Positions 48,903 through 61,300 of a stretch of 64,000 nt of DNA are shown piece by piece. The notes beneath the pieces were generated by a model that saw only the letters and a list, made by a program, of their open reading frames with translations, had not been told where the DNA came from and did no database searches. The DNA lies in contig NZ_JAKZFD010000011.1 in assembly GCF_022549225.1 (NCBI RefSeq), forward strand, positions 144,778 through 208,777, given 5' to 3'. Every line of letters starts with the position of its first letter. The stretch's first letter is position 1. This DNA comes from Pelomonas sp. CA6. GTDB lineage: Bacteria; Pseudomonadota; Gammaproteobacteria; Burkholderiales; Burkholderiaceae_C. The translations under genes were made by a program, and so were the position numbers.

Positions 48903-50711
48903 TCACCGCCCAACCCTGCGCTCCTCCCCCTCCCCCCGCGGCGCCTGGAACTGCCGCGCCACCAGCCGCGCGTAGTAGGGATGGCTGGCGATCAGTTCGT
49001 CGTGGCTGCCCATGCCGGAGATGCGGCCGCCGTCCAGGAAGTAGATGCGGTCGGCCCCCATCACGGTGGCCAGGCGGTGCGCGACGACGATGTTGGTGCG
49101 CCCGCGCATCAAGGCGGCCAGCGCCTGGCGGACCTGGTGTTCGGTCTCGCTGTCAAGGCTGGAGGTGGCTTCGTCCAGGATCAGGATGGCCGGGTCGCGC
49201 AGAAACATGCGCGCGATCGCGATGCGCTGGCGCTGCCCGCCCGACAGGTTGTTGCCCTGCTCCAGCAGCGGCGTGTCCAGCCCCAGCGGCATCTGCTCGA
49301 TGAAGGACCAGGCGCCGGCTTTCTCGGCCGCCTCGCGCAGCTGGGCGTCGCTGACGCGGCGCGCCAGTCCGTAGGCGATGTTGTCGCGCACGCTGCCGGG
49401 CATGATGGGCGCGTTCTGCGCCACATAGCCGATGCGGGCGCGCCAGTCGCCCAGCGCCAGGTCGGCGATGGGCCGGCCGTCGTACAGGATGCTGCCGGCC
49501 ACCGGTTCGTAGAAGCGTTCGATCAGCGACAGGATGGTGGTCTTGCCCTGGCCGCTGGCGCCCACCAGGGCCGTCGTCGTGCCGGGCAGAAAGCTCAGGC
49601 TCACGCCCTGCAGCACCAGGCCGGACTGGCCCGGATAGGCGAAGAACACGGCACGGAACTCCAGCGCGGCCGCCGGCGCGCCCGGGGCCGAGGCCAAACC
49701 CGCGCCCATGCCGGGCGCCGCATCGGCGGCCCGCCGGTCTTCCTCCGGTTCGATCAAGAGGCGCGCGATGCGGCCGGAGGCGCCGCGCGCCTTCTGCAGC
49801 TCGGCGGTGAAATTGGTCAGCTGGATCAGCGGCGCGGCGACGCTGAAGATGTAGAGGATGAAGGCGGTGAGCGTGCCGATGCTGATCTCGCCGCGGCTCA
49901 CGCGCGAGGTGCCCACCACCAGCACGGCGATCACCGCGGCGGTCAGCGCCAGGCTGATCAGCGGCTCCAGCGCGGCGTTGATGCGCGCGCTGCGCAGGCC
50001 CAGCCGCGTGATCTCGCCGATCTCCTGGCGCGCCCGCGCCTGCTCGCGCGACTCGGCGGTGAAGGCCTTGACCAGGCGTATCTCCGAGAACACATGGGTG
50101 AGGATGCCGCCCAGCCGCGCCGTGTGGTCCTGGGTACGGCGCGCCAGCCCTTCGAGCAGCAGCGCCAGCGGGATCACGACGACGAAGGCCGCGGCAATGC
50201 AGGACAGCAGCGTGAAGGTCAGGTGCAGGTCCAGCAGCAGCAGCACCGCCACCGAGCCGGCCAGCATCAGCACGCCGGTGAGCAGGTTGACGAACTGGCG
50301 CGTGGCCAGCCCCGCGATCGCGTCGCAGTCGCTGATCACACGGCTGACCCGTTCGCCGCTGCTCTCGCGGTCGAAGGCGGCCACCGGTAGGCACAGCGTC
50401 TTGTCCACCAGCTGCTGGCGCAGGCCGGCCACCACGCCATGCCCCACGCGCGCCACCAGGTAGGACGACAGCGCCGAGGCCAGCGCCGCGCCGGCCAGCA
50501 CCAGCGCCAGCCCCGCGACCCGCGGCGTGATGTCGCGCCCGGCCGCGATGTCGTCGACCAGCTCCCGCGTCAGCATGGGAAAGGCCAGTTGGCCGGCCGC
50601 GGCCAGCAGCGCCATCGCGGCGGCGGCGCCCAGCAGCCTCAGCGAGGGTCGCGCGCGGCGCACCAGCCCCCACAGCGAGTACGGCGCGCGGGGCGGGCGG
50701 TCCGCGCTCAC
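48903..50711 (-). CDS. ABC exporter of the NRPS cluster
   Basis: A 602-residue fused transporter: six helices (about residues 20-310; LGAAAAMALLAAAGQLAFPMLTRELVDDI first), then an ATPase domain with Walker A GASGQGKTTILSL, signature NLSGGQRQRIAIARMFL, Walker B ILILDEATSSLD and VAHRLATV. The GTG start at 50711 overlaps the stop of the hydroxylase gene (GTGA). Being last in the NRPS operon, it most likely exports the peptide product. The 48786-48902 stretch on its 3' side shows no gene or clear terminator. Confidence 0.88.
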   Translation of the reverse strand: MSADRPPRAPYSLWGLVRRARPSLRLLGAAAAMALLAAAGQLAFPMLTRELVDDIAAGRDITPRVAGLALVLAGAALASALSSYLVARVGHGVVAGLRQQLVDKTLCLPVAAFDRESSGERVSRVISDCDAIAGLATRQFVNLLTGVLMLAGSVAVLLLLDLHLTFTLLSCIAAAFVVVIPLALLLEGLARRTQDHTARLGGILTHVFSEIRLVKAFTAESREQARARQEIGEITRLGLRSARINAALEPLISLALTAAVIAVLVVGTSRVSRGEISIGTLTAFILYIFSVAAPLIQLTNFTAELQKARGASGRIARLLIEPEEDRRAADAAPGMGAGLASAPGAPAAALEFRAVFFAYPGQSGLVLQGVSLSFLPGTTTALVGASGQGKTTILSLIERFYEPVAGSILYDGRPIADLALGDWRARIGYVAQNAPIMPGSVRDNIAYGLARRVSDAQLREAAEKAGAWSFIEQMPLGLDTPLLEQGNNLSGGQRQRIAIARMFLRDPAILILDEATSSLDSETEHQVRQALAALMRGRTNIVVAHRLATVMGADRIYFLDGGRISGMGSHDELIASHPYYARLVARQFQAPRGEGEERRVGR

Positions 50712-52306
50712 AGCAGCAGCTCCCGCTGGCCGAACAGCAGCTCGGCCTGCCGGCCCTGCGCGCGCAGCGTGCGCTCCACCTCGCGGGCTTCGCGGAACTG
50801 CGTCGAGTCTTCCGAGTACAGGATGCTGGTGAGATGGGTCAACCAGGGCTCGGCGCCCATCGCGTAGATGAAGAGCCGCTGGGGTTCGAAGAAGCGGTGC
50901 ATGCGCAACGCCTTGTCCGCGTTGCAGCCATCGAGCCGGCGCGACTGGTCTTCGCCGCGGGTCAGCATCTTCTGCAGCAGCGGGCCGTAGAGCCAGGTGG
51001 CCGGTGCGCCCACGCATTCCATGCCCAGGAACAGGCAGTCCACGCGCGGCATCAGCCGGCGCAGCGGTTCGTAGAACTCCGGCTCCGGCGGGTTGGAGTC
51101 GGCGAAGAACAGGCAGCCGACCTCGCGCATCTGGACGCCGAAGGCCAGCTTGCCGCGGACGTCCAGGTCGGCATGTTCGCCGTAGAACGGTGCGCCGACG
51201 ATGCGCCCGCCGGGAATGTCCAGCGTCTCGTACTCGCCCAGCTCAATCACCCGTTCAAAGCCGCAGTGCTGAAGCATCAGCTTCAGCGAAACATCGGGCA
51301 GACTGCCGCCGCCGGACTTGCCCACCACCACCCGGTCCACGCGCGGCCGCAGGCGCAGCAGGGTCTCGAACACGATGTGGTCCTGGTGCGGATGCGTGAT
51401 CAGCACATAGTCCAGCCGCTCGGGCAGGTCGTCGAAGGTGTAGTGCTCGAGGCGCGACTCGCCGGGATAGCTCAGCAGCGGGTCGACCAGGAGGGAGATC
51501 CCGGCGCCTTCCATCAGCACGCAGGCGTGGCCGAAATAGCGGATGCGCACGCCGTCGGCGGGGCCGGTGTCGCGGGCGGCGCCGGGCCCAAGCTCGCGCA
51601 TCATGGACCGCAGCAGCGGCAGCTCGCGCGCGGCGTCGGCCAGGTGGGGCCGCAGCCGCTCCAGCAGCGCCGGCAGGTCCTCGGTGCCGCCATGCAGCTC
51701 GTTCCACAACGGGTCGCCGAAGGGCAGCTGCAGCGCCACCGAGGCCTCGCTGCGGCGGATCTGCGGCGTGCTCAGGATGAAGCTGCGCGGCTGGTCGCTG
51801 GCGCGCTCCAGCACACAGCTCTGCAGCGAAGGGTCGCACAGCGGGCCGCCGTAGAACACCGGTTCGATGAAGCGCGGGCTGGGCTGCTTGGCCACGTCGT
51901 AGGCCAGCTCCACGCCGGGGCGGATCAGCGGGTCGATCTGCGCATACAGCGGCGGCACGCCGGCGCCCTTGGCCTGCGTCTGCAGCATCTGGAACATCGC
52001 GTTGATCGCGTCCGCTGCGCGCAGCTGCGGCGCGCAGCGCTCCAGCGTGCGGTCGCGAAAGTGCGCCATGTCGGCCGGGTCGCCGTCGTCGTTGATGAAG
52101 GGGCCGCCCAGCAGCTCGGGCCGGCGGGCCGATTCCCGGTGCTGGGCGGGGTCGTCGAGGAAGGACTCCAGCATCGCCAGATGCGAATGGCGCGTGTACA
52201 GCCCGAAGGTCAGCGGCGACACCAGGTAGGGATGGGCGAACCAGGCGTTCACCAGCGGCACGTTGCGCACGCCAAAGTCCAGCGCGCTGAGCGTCTTGGT
52301 CTTCAT
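50708..52306 (-). CDS. CmlA-type diiron beta-hydroxylase acting on NRPS-bound amino acid
   Basis: A 532-residue protein with an N-terminal alpha/beta domain to about residue 245 and a C-terminal metallo-beta-lactamase fold. The metal site is His305, His307, Asp309 and His310 in THPHQDH, Glu377 in YGEHADL, Asp403 in FFADSNPP and a His at 470 in RMHRFF. From established knowledge, CmlA of chloramphenicol synthesis has about this length and uses His305, His307, Asp309, His310, Glu377, Asp403 and His468; the match is residue for residue except a two-residue shift at the last. It should use O2 to beta-hydroxylate an amino acid tethered to an NRPS T domain. The start overlaps the NRPS stop by ATGA. 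Confidence 0.88.
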   Translation of the reverse strand: MKTKTLSALDFGVRNVPLVNAWFAHPYLVSPLTFGLYTRHSHLAMLESFLDDPAQHRESARRPELLGGPFINDDGDPADMAHFRDRTLERCAPQLRAADAINAMFQMLQTQAKGAGVPPLYAQIDPLIRPGVELAYDVAKQPSPRFIEPVFYGGPLCDPSLQSCVLERASDQPRSFILSTPQIRRSEASVALQLPFGDPLWNELHGGTEDLPALLERLRPHLADAARELPLLRSMMRELGPGAARDTGPADGVRIRYFGHACVLMEGAGISLLVDPLLSYPGESRLEHYTFDDLPERLDYVLITHPHQDHIVFETLLRLRPRVDRVVVGKSGGGSLPDVSLKLMLQHCGFERVIELGEYETLDIPGGRIVGAPFYGEHADLDVRGKLAFGVQMREVGCLFFADSNPPEPEFYEPLRRLMPRVDCLFLGMECVGAPATWLYGPLLQKMLTRGEDQSRRLDGCNADKALRMHRFFEPQRLFIYAMGAEPWLTHLTSILYSEDSTQFREAREVERTLRAQGRQAELLFGQRELLL

Positions 52307-55300
52307 TTCACCTCGCTGATGGGGTTGGAAACGGGGATGGCGCCCTCCGGCAGCGCGCACGTCTGCCGCAGCAGCAGCGCCGCGATCCGGCCGGCATGCG
52401 GGTCTTTCAGCACGCTCATGTGGTTGCTGCCGGACAGCAGCACGGCCTCGAGGCGCGGAGCCCACGCGCGCCAGGCTTGCAGCTTCTGTGCGTTGGACAG
52501 CCGCGGCGGGTCGTGGGCGTCGCGCTCGGTCTCCGAACGCTCGGCCTGCAGCAGCAGCACCGGGCCGTCGTAGCCGGACGGGGGCTGGTAGCCGGTGTTC
52601 AGGTGCTGTCCGAAGACGCGCAACAGGCCTTGCAGCTTGTGCACCGGCGTGCGCGCGGGCATCACGCCCGCGGCCACCAGCGCGGCGAGCAAACGCTGCT
52701 CCTGCGCCGCCTCGTCCAGACCGGCCAGCTCGCCGACCCGCAGCGGCTGGCCGCGGTCCATCTCCAGCAGCTCGACGAACAGCGCCAGCGTCCGCAGCCG
52801 GTCCGACGCGCGCACCGGCCCGGGCGGTTCGCAGTCCACCAGCACCAGCTGCGCCACCGTGTCGCCGGCCGCGGCGAGCCGGCGCGCCATCTCGAACACG
52901 ACCCAGCCGCCGAAGGAGTGACCCAGCAGGCGGTACGGCCCCTGCGGCTGCGCCGCCTTCAACTCCGCGACATGGGCGCGCGCCGCCGCTTCCACCGAAC
53001 CGTGCGGCACCGAGCCGCCGTCGTGGCCGCGGCTCTGCAGCCCGATCACCGGCGTGCGCGGCCCCAGCGCCTGCAGCAGCGGCAGGAAGCAGGTCACGTT
53101 GCCGCCGGCACCGGGGGCGCAGTACAAGGGCGGCACGCCGCGCTCGCCCGACTGCAAGGGGATCAGCGCCTTGACCGGCGCAGCGGCGCTCAGTGCCGGA
53201 TCGGCCTCGGCCTCGTCCAGCGCGCGGCGGATCTGCGCCGCCAGCCGCGGGCTGTGCGGCTCCTCCATCACGGTCTTGTGGGTGCCGCCTATGGGCCGCA
53301 GCCGCAGGTGGCGGCCGGCCAGCGCCTCCCAGCCCATGGACGGATCGCTGCCCGGCACCGGCTCGCCGGTGAACAGATGCAGGGGCATCGGCAGCGGCGG
53401 CGGCCGGTAGTCCATGCAGGCGTGGACCAGGCGGCCGAAGCGCGCCGAGCGCCAGACCAGCTCGTCCAGGCGGAAGCTGTCCGGCAGCCAGCCCAGCTCG
53501 CGGCAATGGGCCACCGCCTGTTCCAGGTCCATGTGCTCTTGCAGCGCGCGTATCGCCAGCATGTCCAGGCTGGGGTCCAGATAGGCGGCGTAGACCTCCA
53601 GGAAGACCCAGCGCATCCCCAGCTCGTCGGGGATGGGCTCGGCCGGCTTGTAGCCGGGCCGGGCGCTGTCGATCAGGCCGATGAACTCGACCGCTTCATC
53701 CTCGGCGAGCAGCTGGTGCGCGATCTCGTAGGCCAGCAGGCCGCCGCCCGACCAGCCCGCCAGCCGGTACGGCCCCTGCGGCTGCACCTGCCGTATCGCG
53801 TCGCGGTGGCGGCGCGCCAGCGCCACCAGGTCCCGCTGCGTCGCCGCGTCGGCCCGGGAGGCGCGCAGACCATAGATCGGCAGGTCCTCGCCCAGATGGC
53901 GCGACAGCCGTTCATAGGACAGCACCTCGCCGGTCGGCTCGTGCAGGAAGAAGAGCGGCCGGCGCGTGCCACCCAGGCGCAGCGGCACAACCTCCTCGGG
54001 CAGCGCCGACGCGGGCGCCACCGCCGACAGGCGCTCGGCCATGTCCTTCAGCCGCGGCGCCTCGAACAGGCCGCGCAGCTCCACCTGCAGGCCCTGCTCG
54101 CGCAGCCGCTCGACGAGCTGGATGGTCAGCAGCGAGTGGCCGCCCAGCGCGAAGAAATCGTCGTCGCGCCCCACCCGCTCGCGCTGCAGCAGCGGCGCCC
54201 ACAGCGCGGCCAGCAGGCGCTCGCGCTCCCCCTGTGGCGCGGCGTAGGCCGGGCGCACGGCCGCGTCGTGGTCGCGCGGCGCGGGCAGCGCCTGGCGGTC
54301 CAGCTTGCCGTTGGGCGTCAGCGGCAGCGCCGCCAGCCGCAGGACGACGCCCGGCACCAGGGCCTCGGGCAGCCGGCGCGCCAGGGCCTCGCGCAGCGTC
54401 GCGGACTCCAGCGCCGCGGGCGGCGTGTCGGAGTCCGTGCCCGTTTCCGTGTCCGCCTCGGCGACCACGTACGCCACCAGGCGCCGGTCGCCGGAATGCC
54501 CGGCATCGTCCTCGCGCGCCAGCACCACCGCGTCGCGCACGCCCGGCTGCTGGCGCAGCAGCGCCTCGATCTCGCCGAGTTCCACGCGCAGGCCGCGGAT
54601 CTTGACCTGGTGGTCATTGCGGCCGAGGAACACCAGCGTGCCGTCCTCGCCCCAGCGCGCCAGATCGCCGCTGCGGTACAGGCGCCCGCCCAGCTCGCCC
54701 GGGAAGGGGTTGGGCAGGAAGCGCTCACGCGTCAGCTCGGGCCGGTTCAGGTAGCCGCGCGCGACGCCGGGGCCGCCGATGCAGATCTCGCCGACCGCGC
54801 CGCGCGGCACCAGCTGGCCATGGGCATCCAGCAGGTAGATCTTCGCGTTGGCGATGGGCCGGCCGATGTGCGGCACCGCGTGGCCGCCCAGGTCCGGTTC
54901 CAGCCGGCCGGCGCTCACGATCACGGTGGTCTCGGTCGGTCCATAGCAGTGGACCAGCTCGAACGGCAGGTCCGCGGCCGGCCGGTGGTTCAGCCGTTCA
55001 CCGCCGATCAGCAGGTGGCGCAGCGCCGGGTTGAAGCGGCGCCGTTGCAGCGCCAGTTCGCCCAGCGCGGTCACCAGGAAACTGCTGTGCAAGACCTGGC
55101 CCTCCCACCACGTCAGCAGCTGCTGCGGGTCGGCGTCGGCCGGCGCCAGCGCCAGCGTCGCGCCCATGCACAGCGGTGGCCAGACCTCCCAGGAACAGGC
55201 ATCGAAGGCCAGCCCCGCCAGACCGCTGCTGCGCTCGCCCACCCGCAGCGGGAAGCGCTGGCAATGCCAGCTGACGAGATTGACCAGCCCCCCCTGCTCC

Positions 55301-58300
55301 ACCATCACGCCCTTGGGCGTGCCGGTCGAGCCCGAGGTGTAGATCACGTAGGCCAGGTGGCGCGGCATCAGGCCCACCGCGGCGGCGTCGGGCCGCGTCG
55401 CCGGCTCGTCCCGCCAGGGCGGTTGCGGGTCATCGAGCCGCAGCACCGGCAGCGCGGCCGGCGGGTCCAGACCTTCGAGCAGCGCGCCGTAGGTGAGCAA
55501 TGCCATCGGCAGCGCGTCGGCCAGCATGAAGGCCAGGCGCTCGCGCGGATGGGCCGGGTCCAGCGGCACATAGGCACCGCCCGCCTTCAGCACCGCCAGC
55601 ATGGCGACGACCAGCGCCGCACCGCGCGGCAGGCAGATCGCGACCCGCTCGTCCGGCCGCAGGCCCAGCCGGCGCAGATGCTGGGCGATCCGGTTGGCTT
55701 CGTCGTCCAGGGCCCGGTAGCTCAGGCTGCCGTGCTCGTGCGCCACCGCGATGGCCTGCGGATGCAGGTCGGCCTGCTGCTCCACCAGCTGGTGCAGGCA
55801 CAGTTCGCGCGGGCCGGCATGGCGGCTGGCGTTGAAGTCCACCAGCAGCTGCTGGCGCTCGGCCTGCGGCAGCACCTCCAGCGCATACGACGGCGTTTGC
55901 GGTGCGCGCTCCAGCGCGTCGGCCAGGCTGTCGAGCGCCTGCAGCATCTGCGCGCAGACGCGCGCCGCGCCGATCGGCTCGGCGATTTGCGCGCTGAGCG
56001 AGAAGCCCTCGCCCAGGTCGTCGACCGACAGGATGAACGGGTAGTTGCTGCGCTCCTGCGCGTACACCAGCGCCACGCCCTTGAGCCCCGGCTGCGCGTC
56101 GTCCTGCGCCTGCGGGCTGTGGCGGTAGTTCAGCAGCGCCGAGAACAGCGGCGTGGAGGCCGGCAGCGCGCTGCAGCGCTGCGCCAGCGACAGCGGCGCA
56201 TGCTCGTGGCGCAGCAGCCGCAGCAGGGTTTCGTGGGTGTTCTGCAGGCTCTGCTGCACCGGGACGGCGCCCAGCCGGATGCGCAGTGGCAGCGTGTTGA
56301 TGAACAGGCCCAGCGCGCGCGCGCTGCCCTGTCCGCCCTGCAGGCGACCGAACAGCACGGTGCCGAACACCACGTCGTCGCGCCCGCTGCTGCGCGCCAG
56401 CACCTGGCCCCAGGCCCAATGGAACAGGCTGGCGCAGCTGACGCCCTGCGCGCGCGCCAGCCGGCGCAGCCGCCGCGCCAGGTCCGCGTCGAGGCTGAGC
56501 TGCGCCTCGCGCACCTCGCGGCCGTCGCCCTGCACATCCATCAGCCCATAGGGCGCGGTGGGGCCGTCCACGTCACCCAGCAGTTCGGTGAACATCGCCT
56601 CGTGCTCGGCCTGGCTGACGCCCAGCCGCGCCTGCGCGACGAAGTTGCGGAAGGGCACCGGCTCGGGCAGCTCCTGTTCGCGCCCGGCCTGGATCATGGC
56701 CAACTCGTGGAACAGCAGGTCCAGCGTCGCGTGGTCGGTCACCAGGTGGTGCTCCAGCAGCTGCAGCAGCCAGCGGCCCTGTGCAGCGTCCGGCGCGGCG
56801 AGCAGGCGCAGCAGCGGCGCGCGGCGCAGGTCCAACCGGGTGTGCGCCGGGTCGGCCTGCGCGCGCAGCGCCGCGGCCACGTCGCCGTCCAGGGCCAGCT
56901 CCTCCACCGCCAGCTCGGCCTCGCGCCACACCACCTGCACCGGCTCGGGCAGGCCCTGCCACAGCACCGCGGTGCGCAGCACGTCGTGGCGTGCGACCAC
57001 GCGCCGCAGCGCCTGGACGAAGGCATCCAGGCGCGCGCGCGAGTCGAAGGCCAGCGTGGCCGAGGACAGATAGGCGTCGCCCTCGCGCTGCAGCAGGTGG
57101 TGGAACAGAATGCCCTGCTGCAGCGGCGCCAGCGGGTAGATGTCCTGCACGTTGGCGGCGCCGCCGGGCACCTGCGCGACGATCTGCTCGATCTGCGCCG
57201 GCTCCAACGCGACCAGCGGCAGCATCTCCGGCCGCAGTGCGCGGCAGCCCGGCGGGATGGCGTTGGACGGCACCCGCACGCCCGGCGCGCCGGGCTGCGG
57301 CTCCATGACCACGGCCTCCGCCAGCGCGGCCAGCCGCGGGCTGGCGAACAGCGCGCGGATGTCCACCCCCAGCCCCTCGCGACGCATGCGCTCCAGCAGC
57401 TGCACGGCCAGCAGCGAGTGCCCGCCCAGCGCGAAGAAATGGTCCTGCCGGCCGACGCGCTCGCAGCCCAGCAGCTCGGCCCAGAGGCGCGCCAGCGTCT
57501 GCTCCACCGCTCCTTGCGGCGCCTCGTAACGCGGCGCGGCCAGTTGCGCACCATCGGGCAGCGGCAGGGCCCGGCGATCCAGCTTGCCATGCGGCGTCAG
57601 CGGCCAGGCCGGCAGGCAGACGAAGGCCGCGGGCAGCATGACCTCCGGCAGGTCGCGCGCCAGCGATGCGCGCAGCGCCGCCAGATCCACGCCATCGCCG
57701 GCCAGCAGATAAGCCACCAGCCGCCGGTCGCCGGCGTGGCCCGGCAGGTCGTCGCGCGCCAGCACCAGCGCCTCGCGCACCGCCGGCTCGCGCGCCAGCC
57801 GGGCCTCGATCTCGCCCAGCTCCACGCGGAAGCCGCGGATCTTCACCTGGTGGTCGTTGCGGCCGAGGAATTCCACCGTGCCGTCGGGCAGCCAGCGCCC
57901 CAGGTCGCCGCTGCGGTACAGGCGCGCCCCGGGTTCGCCGGCGAAAGGATCGGCGACAAAGCGCTCGCGCGTCAGCGACTCGCGGTTCAGATAGCCGCGC
58001 GCCACGCCGGCACCGCCGATGTGGATCTCGCCCGGCACCCCCACGGGCACCGGCTCGCCATGGCGGTCCAGCACATACAGGCGCATGTTGGCCAGCGGAT
58101 GGCCGATGGAGCGCGGATGCGCCTGCGGATGGCAGGCCAGCACGCTGGCGTTCACCGTGGCCTCGGTGGGGCCATAGGCGTTGAACAGCGCCGGGCGATG
58201 GCCCGGCCGGGCCCACCAGGCGGCCAGCGCTGCCTCGCTCACCGCCTCGCCCCCGATCGCCAGCAGGCGCAGCGAGGCCGGCAGCGGCGCCTGCGGCGCC

Positions 58301-61300
58301 AGCGCGATCTGCTGCCAGAACAGCGTCGGCAGATTGGCCACGGTGAGGCCGGCGTCGCGCGCCAGCGCGCACCAGCCCTGCGCGTCGGACACCCAGTCCG
58401 GCGTCGCCAGCACCAGGGTCGCGCCGCTGCACAACGCGCCGAAGATCTCCTCCACCGACATGTCGAAGCTCGCCGCCGCGAACTGCAGCACGCGGTCGGA
58501 CGGCGCCAGGCCGTAGCGCTGCTGCAGCGCCATCACCTGGTTGCACAGGCTGCGGTGTTCCACCATCACGCCCTTGGGCGTGCCGGTGGAACCCGAGGTG
58601 TAGATCACATAGGCCAGGTGCCGGGCCCGCAGCCCGGTCAGCAGCGCGTCCTGGTTCAACGCGGACAACGACGCCCAGCGATGCCGCTTGACGTCCAGCG
58701 CGAGCGCCTGCACGCCGTCGGGCACCTGCAGCCCGTCCAGCAGCGCCTGCTCGGTCAGCAGCGCCATGGGTGTGCAGTCGCGCAGCATCAGCGCGCGGCG
58801 CTCTGGGGGGCTGGACGGGTCCAGCGGCACATAGGCGCCTCCGGCCTTCAGCACGGCAAGGATGGCCACCAGCAGCACCGGGCTGCGCGGCAGGCAGACG
58901 GCCACCCGCTCGTCCGGCGCGACGCCCAGCTCGCGCAGGTAGTGGGCCAGCCGGTTCGCCTCGGCATTCAGATCGCCATAGCTGAGCCGATGCGCCTGGT
59001 GCACCAGGGCCGTCGCGTCGGGCCGCAGCGCGGCCTGCTGCTCGAACATCTCGTGCACGCCCTGCGCGCGCGGCGGCGGCCGGTCGCTGTCGTTCCAGGC
59101 CTGCAGCAGCTGGTGGCGCTCGACCTCATCCAGGATGGCGATGCGGTCCACGGCCTGCGCGTCGTCGGCCACCATGCCTTGCAGCAGGCGGCGCAACAGC
59201 GCGAGGTGGCGCTCCATGCTCGCCGCGTCGAACAGCGCGGTCGCGTATTCCAGCGTGCCGTGGATGCCGGCCTCGCTCTCCCGCAGCGTCAGCGACAGCT
59301 CGAAGGGCGTGCTGCGGTCCTCGCGCTCGGGCAGCTCCTCCAACGTGAGGCCGGGCAGCTGCAAGGGCTCGGCGGGCAGGTTCTGCCACGCGAACATCAG
59401 CTGGAACACCGGCGCATGGGCCAGCGAACGCTCGGGTTGCAGCGCCTCCACCACCTGCTCAAAGGGCAGGTCCTGCGCCTTCTGCGCCGCCAGCACGGTC
59501 TCGCGCACCTGCGCCAGCAGGCCGGCCACGCTCTGCGCCCCGGCCACGCCCAGCCTCAGCGCCAGCGTGTTGACGAAGAAGCCGATCAGCGGCTCCAGCT
59601 CGGCCCGGCCGCGGTTGGCCACCGGCGAGCCGATCACCACCTCGTCCTGGCCGGCCAGGCGGCCGCACAGCGCGGCCCAGCCGGCCAGCAGGGTCATGAA
59701 CAGCGTGCAGCCGTGGCGATGGGACAGCGCCTTCAGCGCGTCGCTCAGCCCGCGGTCCAGCGCGAAGCCCAGACTGCGCCCGCTGAAGTCCTGCAGCGCC
59801 GGGCGCGGCCGGTCGGTCGGCAGCGTGACGCACACCGGCGCGCCGGCGAGCTGGCGCTGCCAATGGTCCAGCTGCTGCCGCAGAACCGGCCCGGACAGCC
59901 AGTCGCGCTGCCAGAGTGCGTAATCGGCGTACTGCACCGGCAGGGGCGGCAGCGGGTCCGTGGCGAGGTCCGCGCCGGGGCGGGCATAGGCGGCGTACAG
60001 CGCGCCCAGCTCGCGCGCCAGCACGCCCATGGACCAGCCGTCCGCGATGATGTGGTGCAGGGTGAGCAGCAGCACCTGGGTCTGCTCGTCCAGACGCAGC
60101 AGACGTCCGCGGAACAATGGCCGCGTGCCCAGGTCCAGCGGCGTCTGCGCCTCGATGCGCGCCCAGTGCGCCACGGCGGCCTGCGGATCGGGCGTGCCAC
60201 GCAGGTCGTGGCTGGCCAGGCTGAAGCCGGCCTGCGGGGCGACGCACTGCAAGACCTGACCCTCGACCCGCTCGAAGTGCGTGCGCAGCGCCTCGTGGCG
60301 CTGCACGATGCGGTCCAGCGCGGCGCGCAGCGCCGCCTCGTCCACGCGGCCACGCAGGCGCAGGCCGCCGGTCATGTGATAGGCCTGGCTGGCCGCCTCG
60401 CCCAGCTGGGCGATGAACCACAGCCGCTGCTGCGCGAAGGACACCGGCACCCGCGCCGGCCGCGACATCGGCCGCAGCGCCGGCACGGCGGATGCCGGGT
60501 CGCGCCGCGCGGCCTCGTCGGCCTGCGCCGCGAAGTCCTTCAACAGTGGATGCGCGAACAGCGTGGACAGCTCCATCTCCAGCCCCAGGCGCTGGCGCAG
60601 ACGCGAGATCAGCTGCACCGCCAGCAGCGAATGGCCGCCCAGCTCGAAGAAATGGTCGCCGCGGCCGACGCGCTCCAGCCCCAGCAGCTCGCCCCAGGCC
60701 TGGGCCATCGCGGTCTCCCGCTCGCCCCGCGGCGCCTCGTAGCGGCGCAGCCCGAAGGACGCGTCCTCGGGCACCGGCAGCGCGCGCCGGTCCAGCTTGC
60801 CGTTGGGCGTCAGCGGCAGCGCCGCCAGCCGCACATAGGCCGCCGGCACCATGTACTCCGGCAGGCTCGCGGCCAGCTGTTCACGCAGCGCCTCGGGCGT
60901 GGCGGCGTCGGCATCGGCCTCGCCGCCGCCCACGTAATAGGCCACGAGCCGCTTCTCGCCCGGCTCGTCCTCGCGCGCGACGACCACGGCCTCGCGCACG
61001 CCGGCCAGCCGCAGCAACCGGGCCTCGATCTCGCCCAGCTCGACGCGGAAGCCGCGCAGCTTCACCTGCTGGTCGATGCGGCCGACGAACTCCAGCCGGC
61101 CATCGGCGCGCCAGCGCCCCAGGTCGCCGCTGCGGTACATCCGCGCGCCGGCGCCGGCCGCCGCGAACTCCGCCGCGAAGGGGTCGGGCACGAAGCGCTC
61201 GGCACTGAGCTCGGCGCGGTTCAGATAGCCGCGCGCGATGCCGGTGCCACCGATGCAGATCTCGCCCGCGACCCCGATGGGCGCCGGCCGCCCCTGCGCG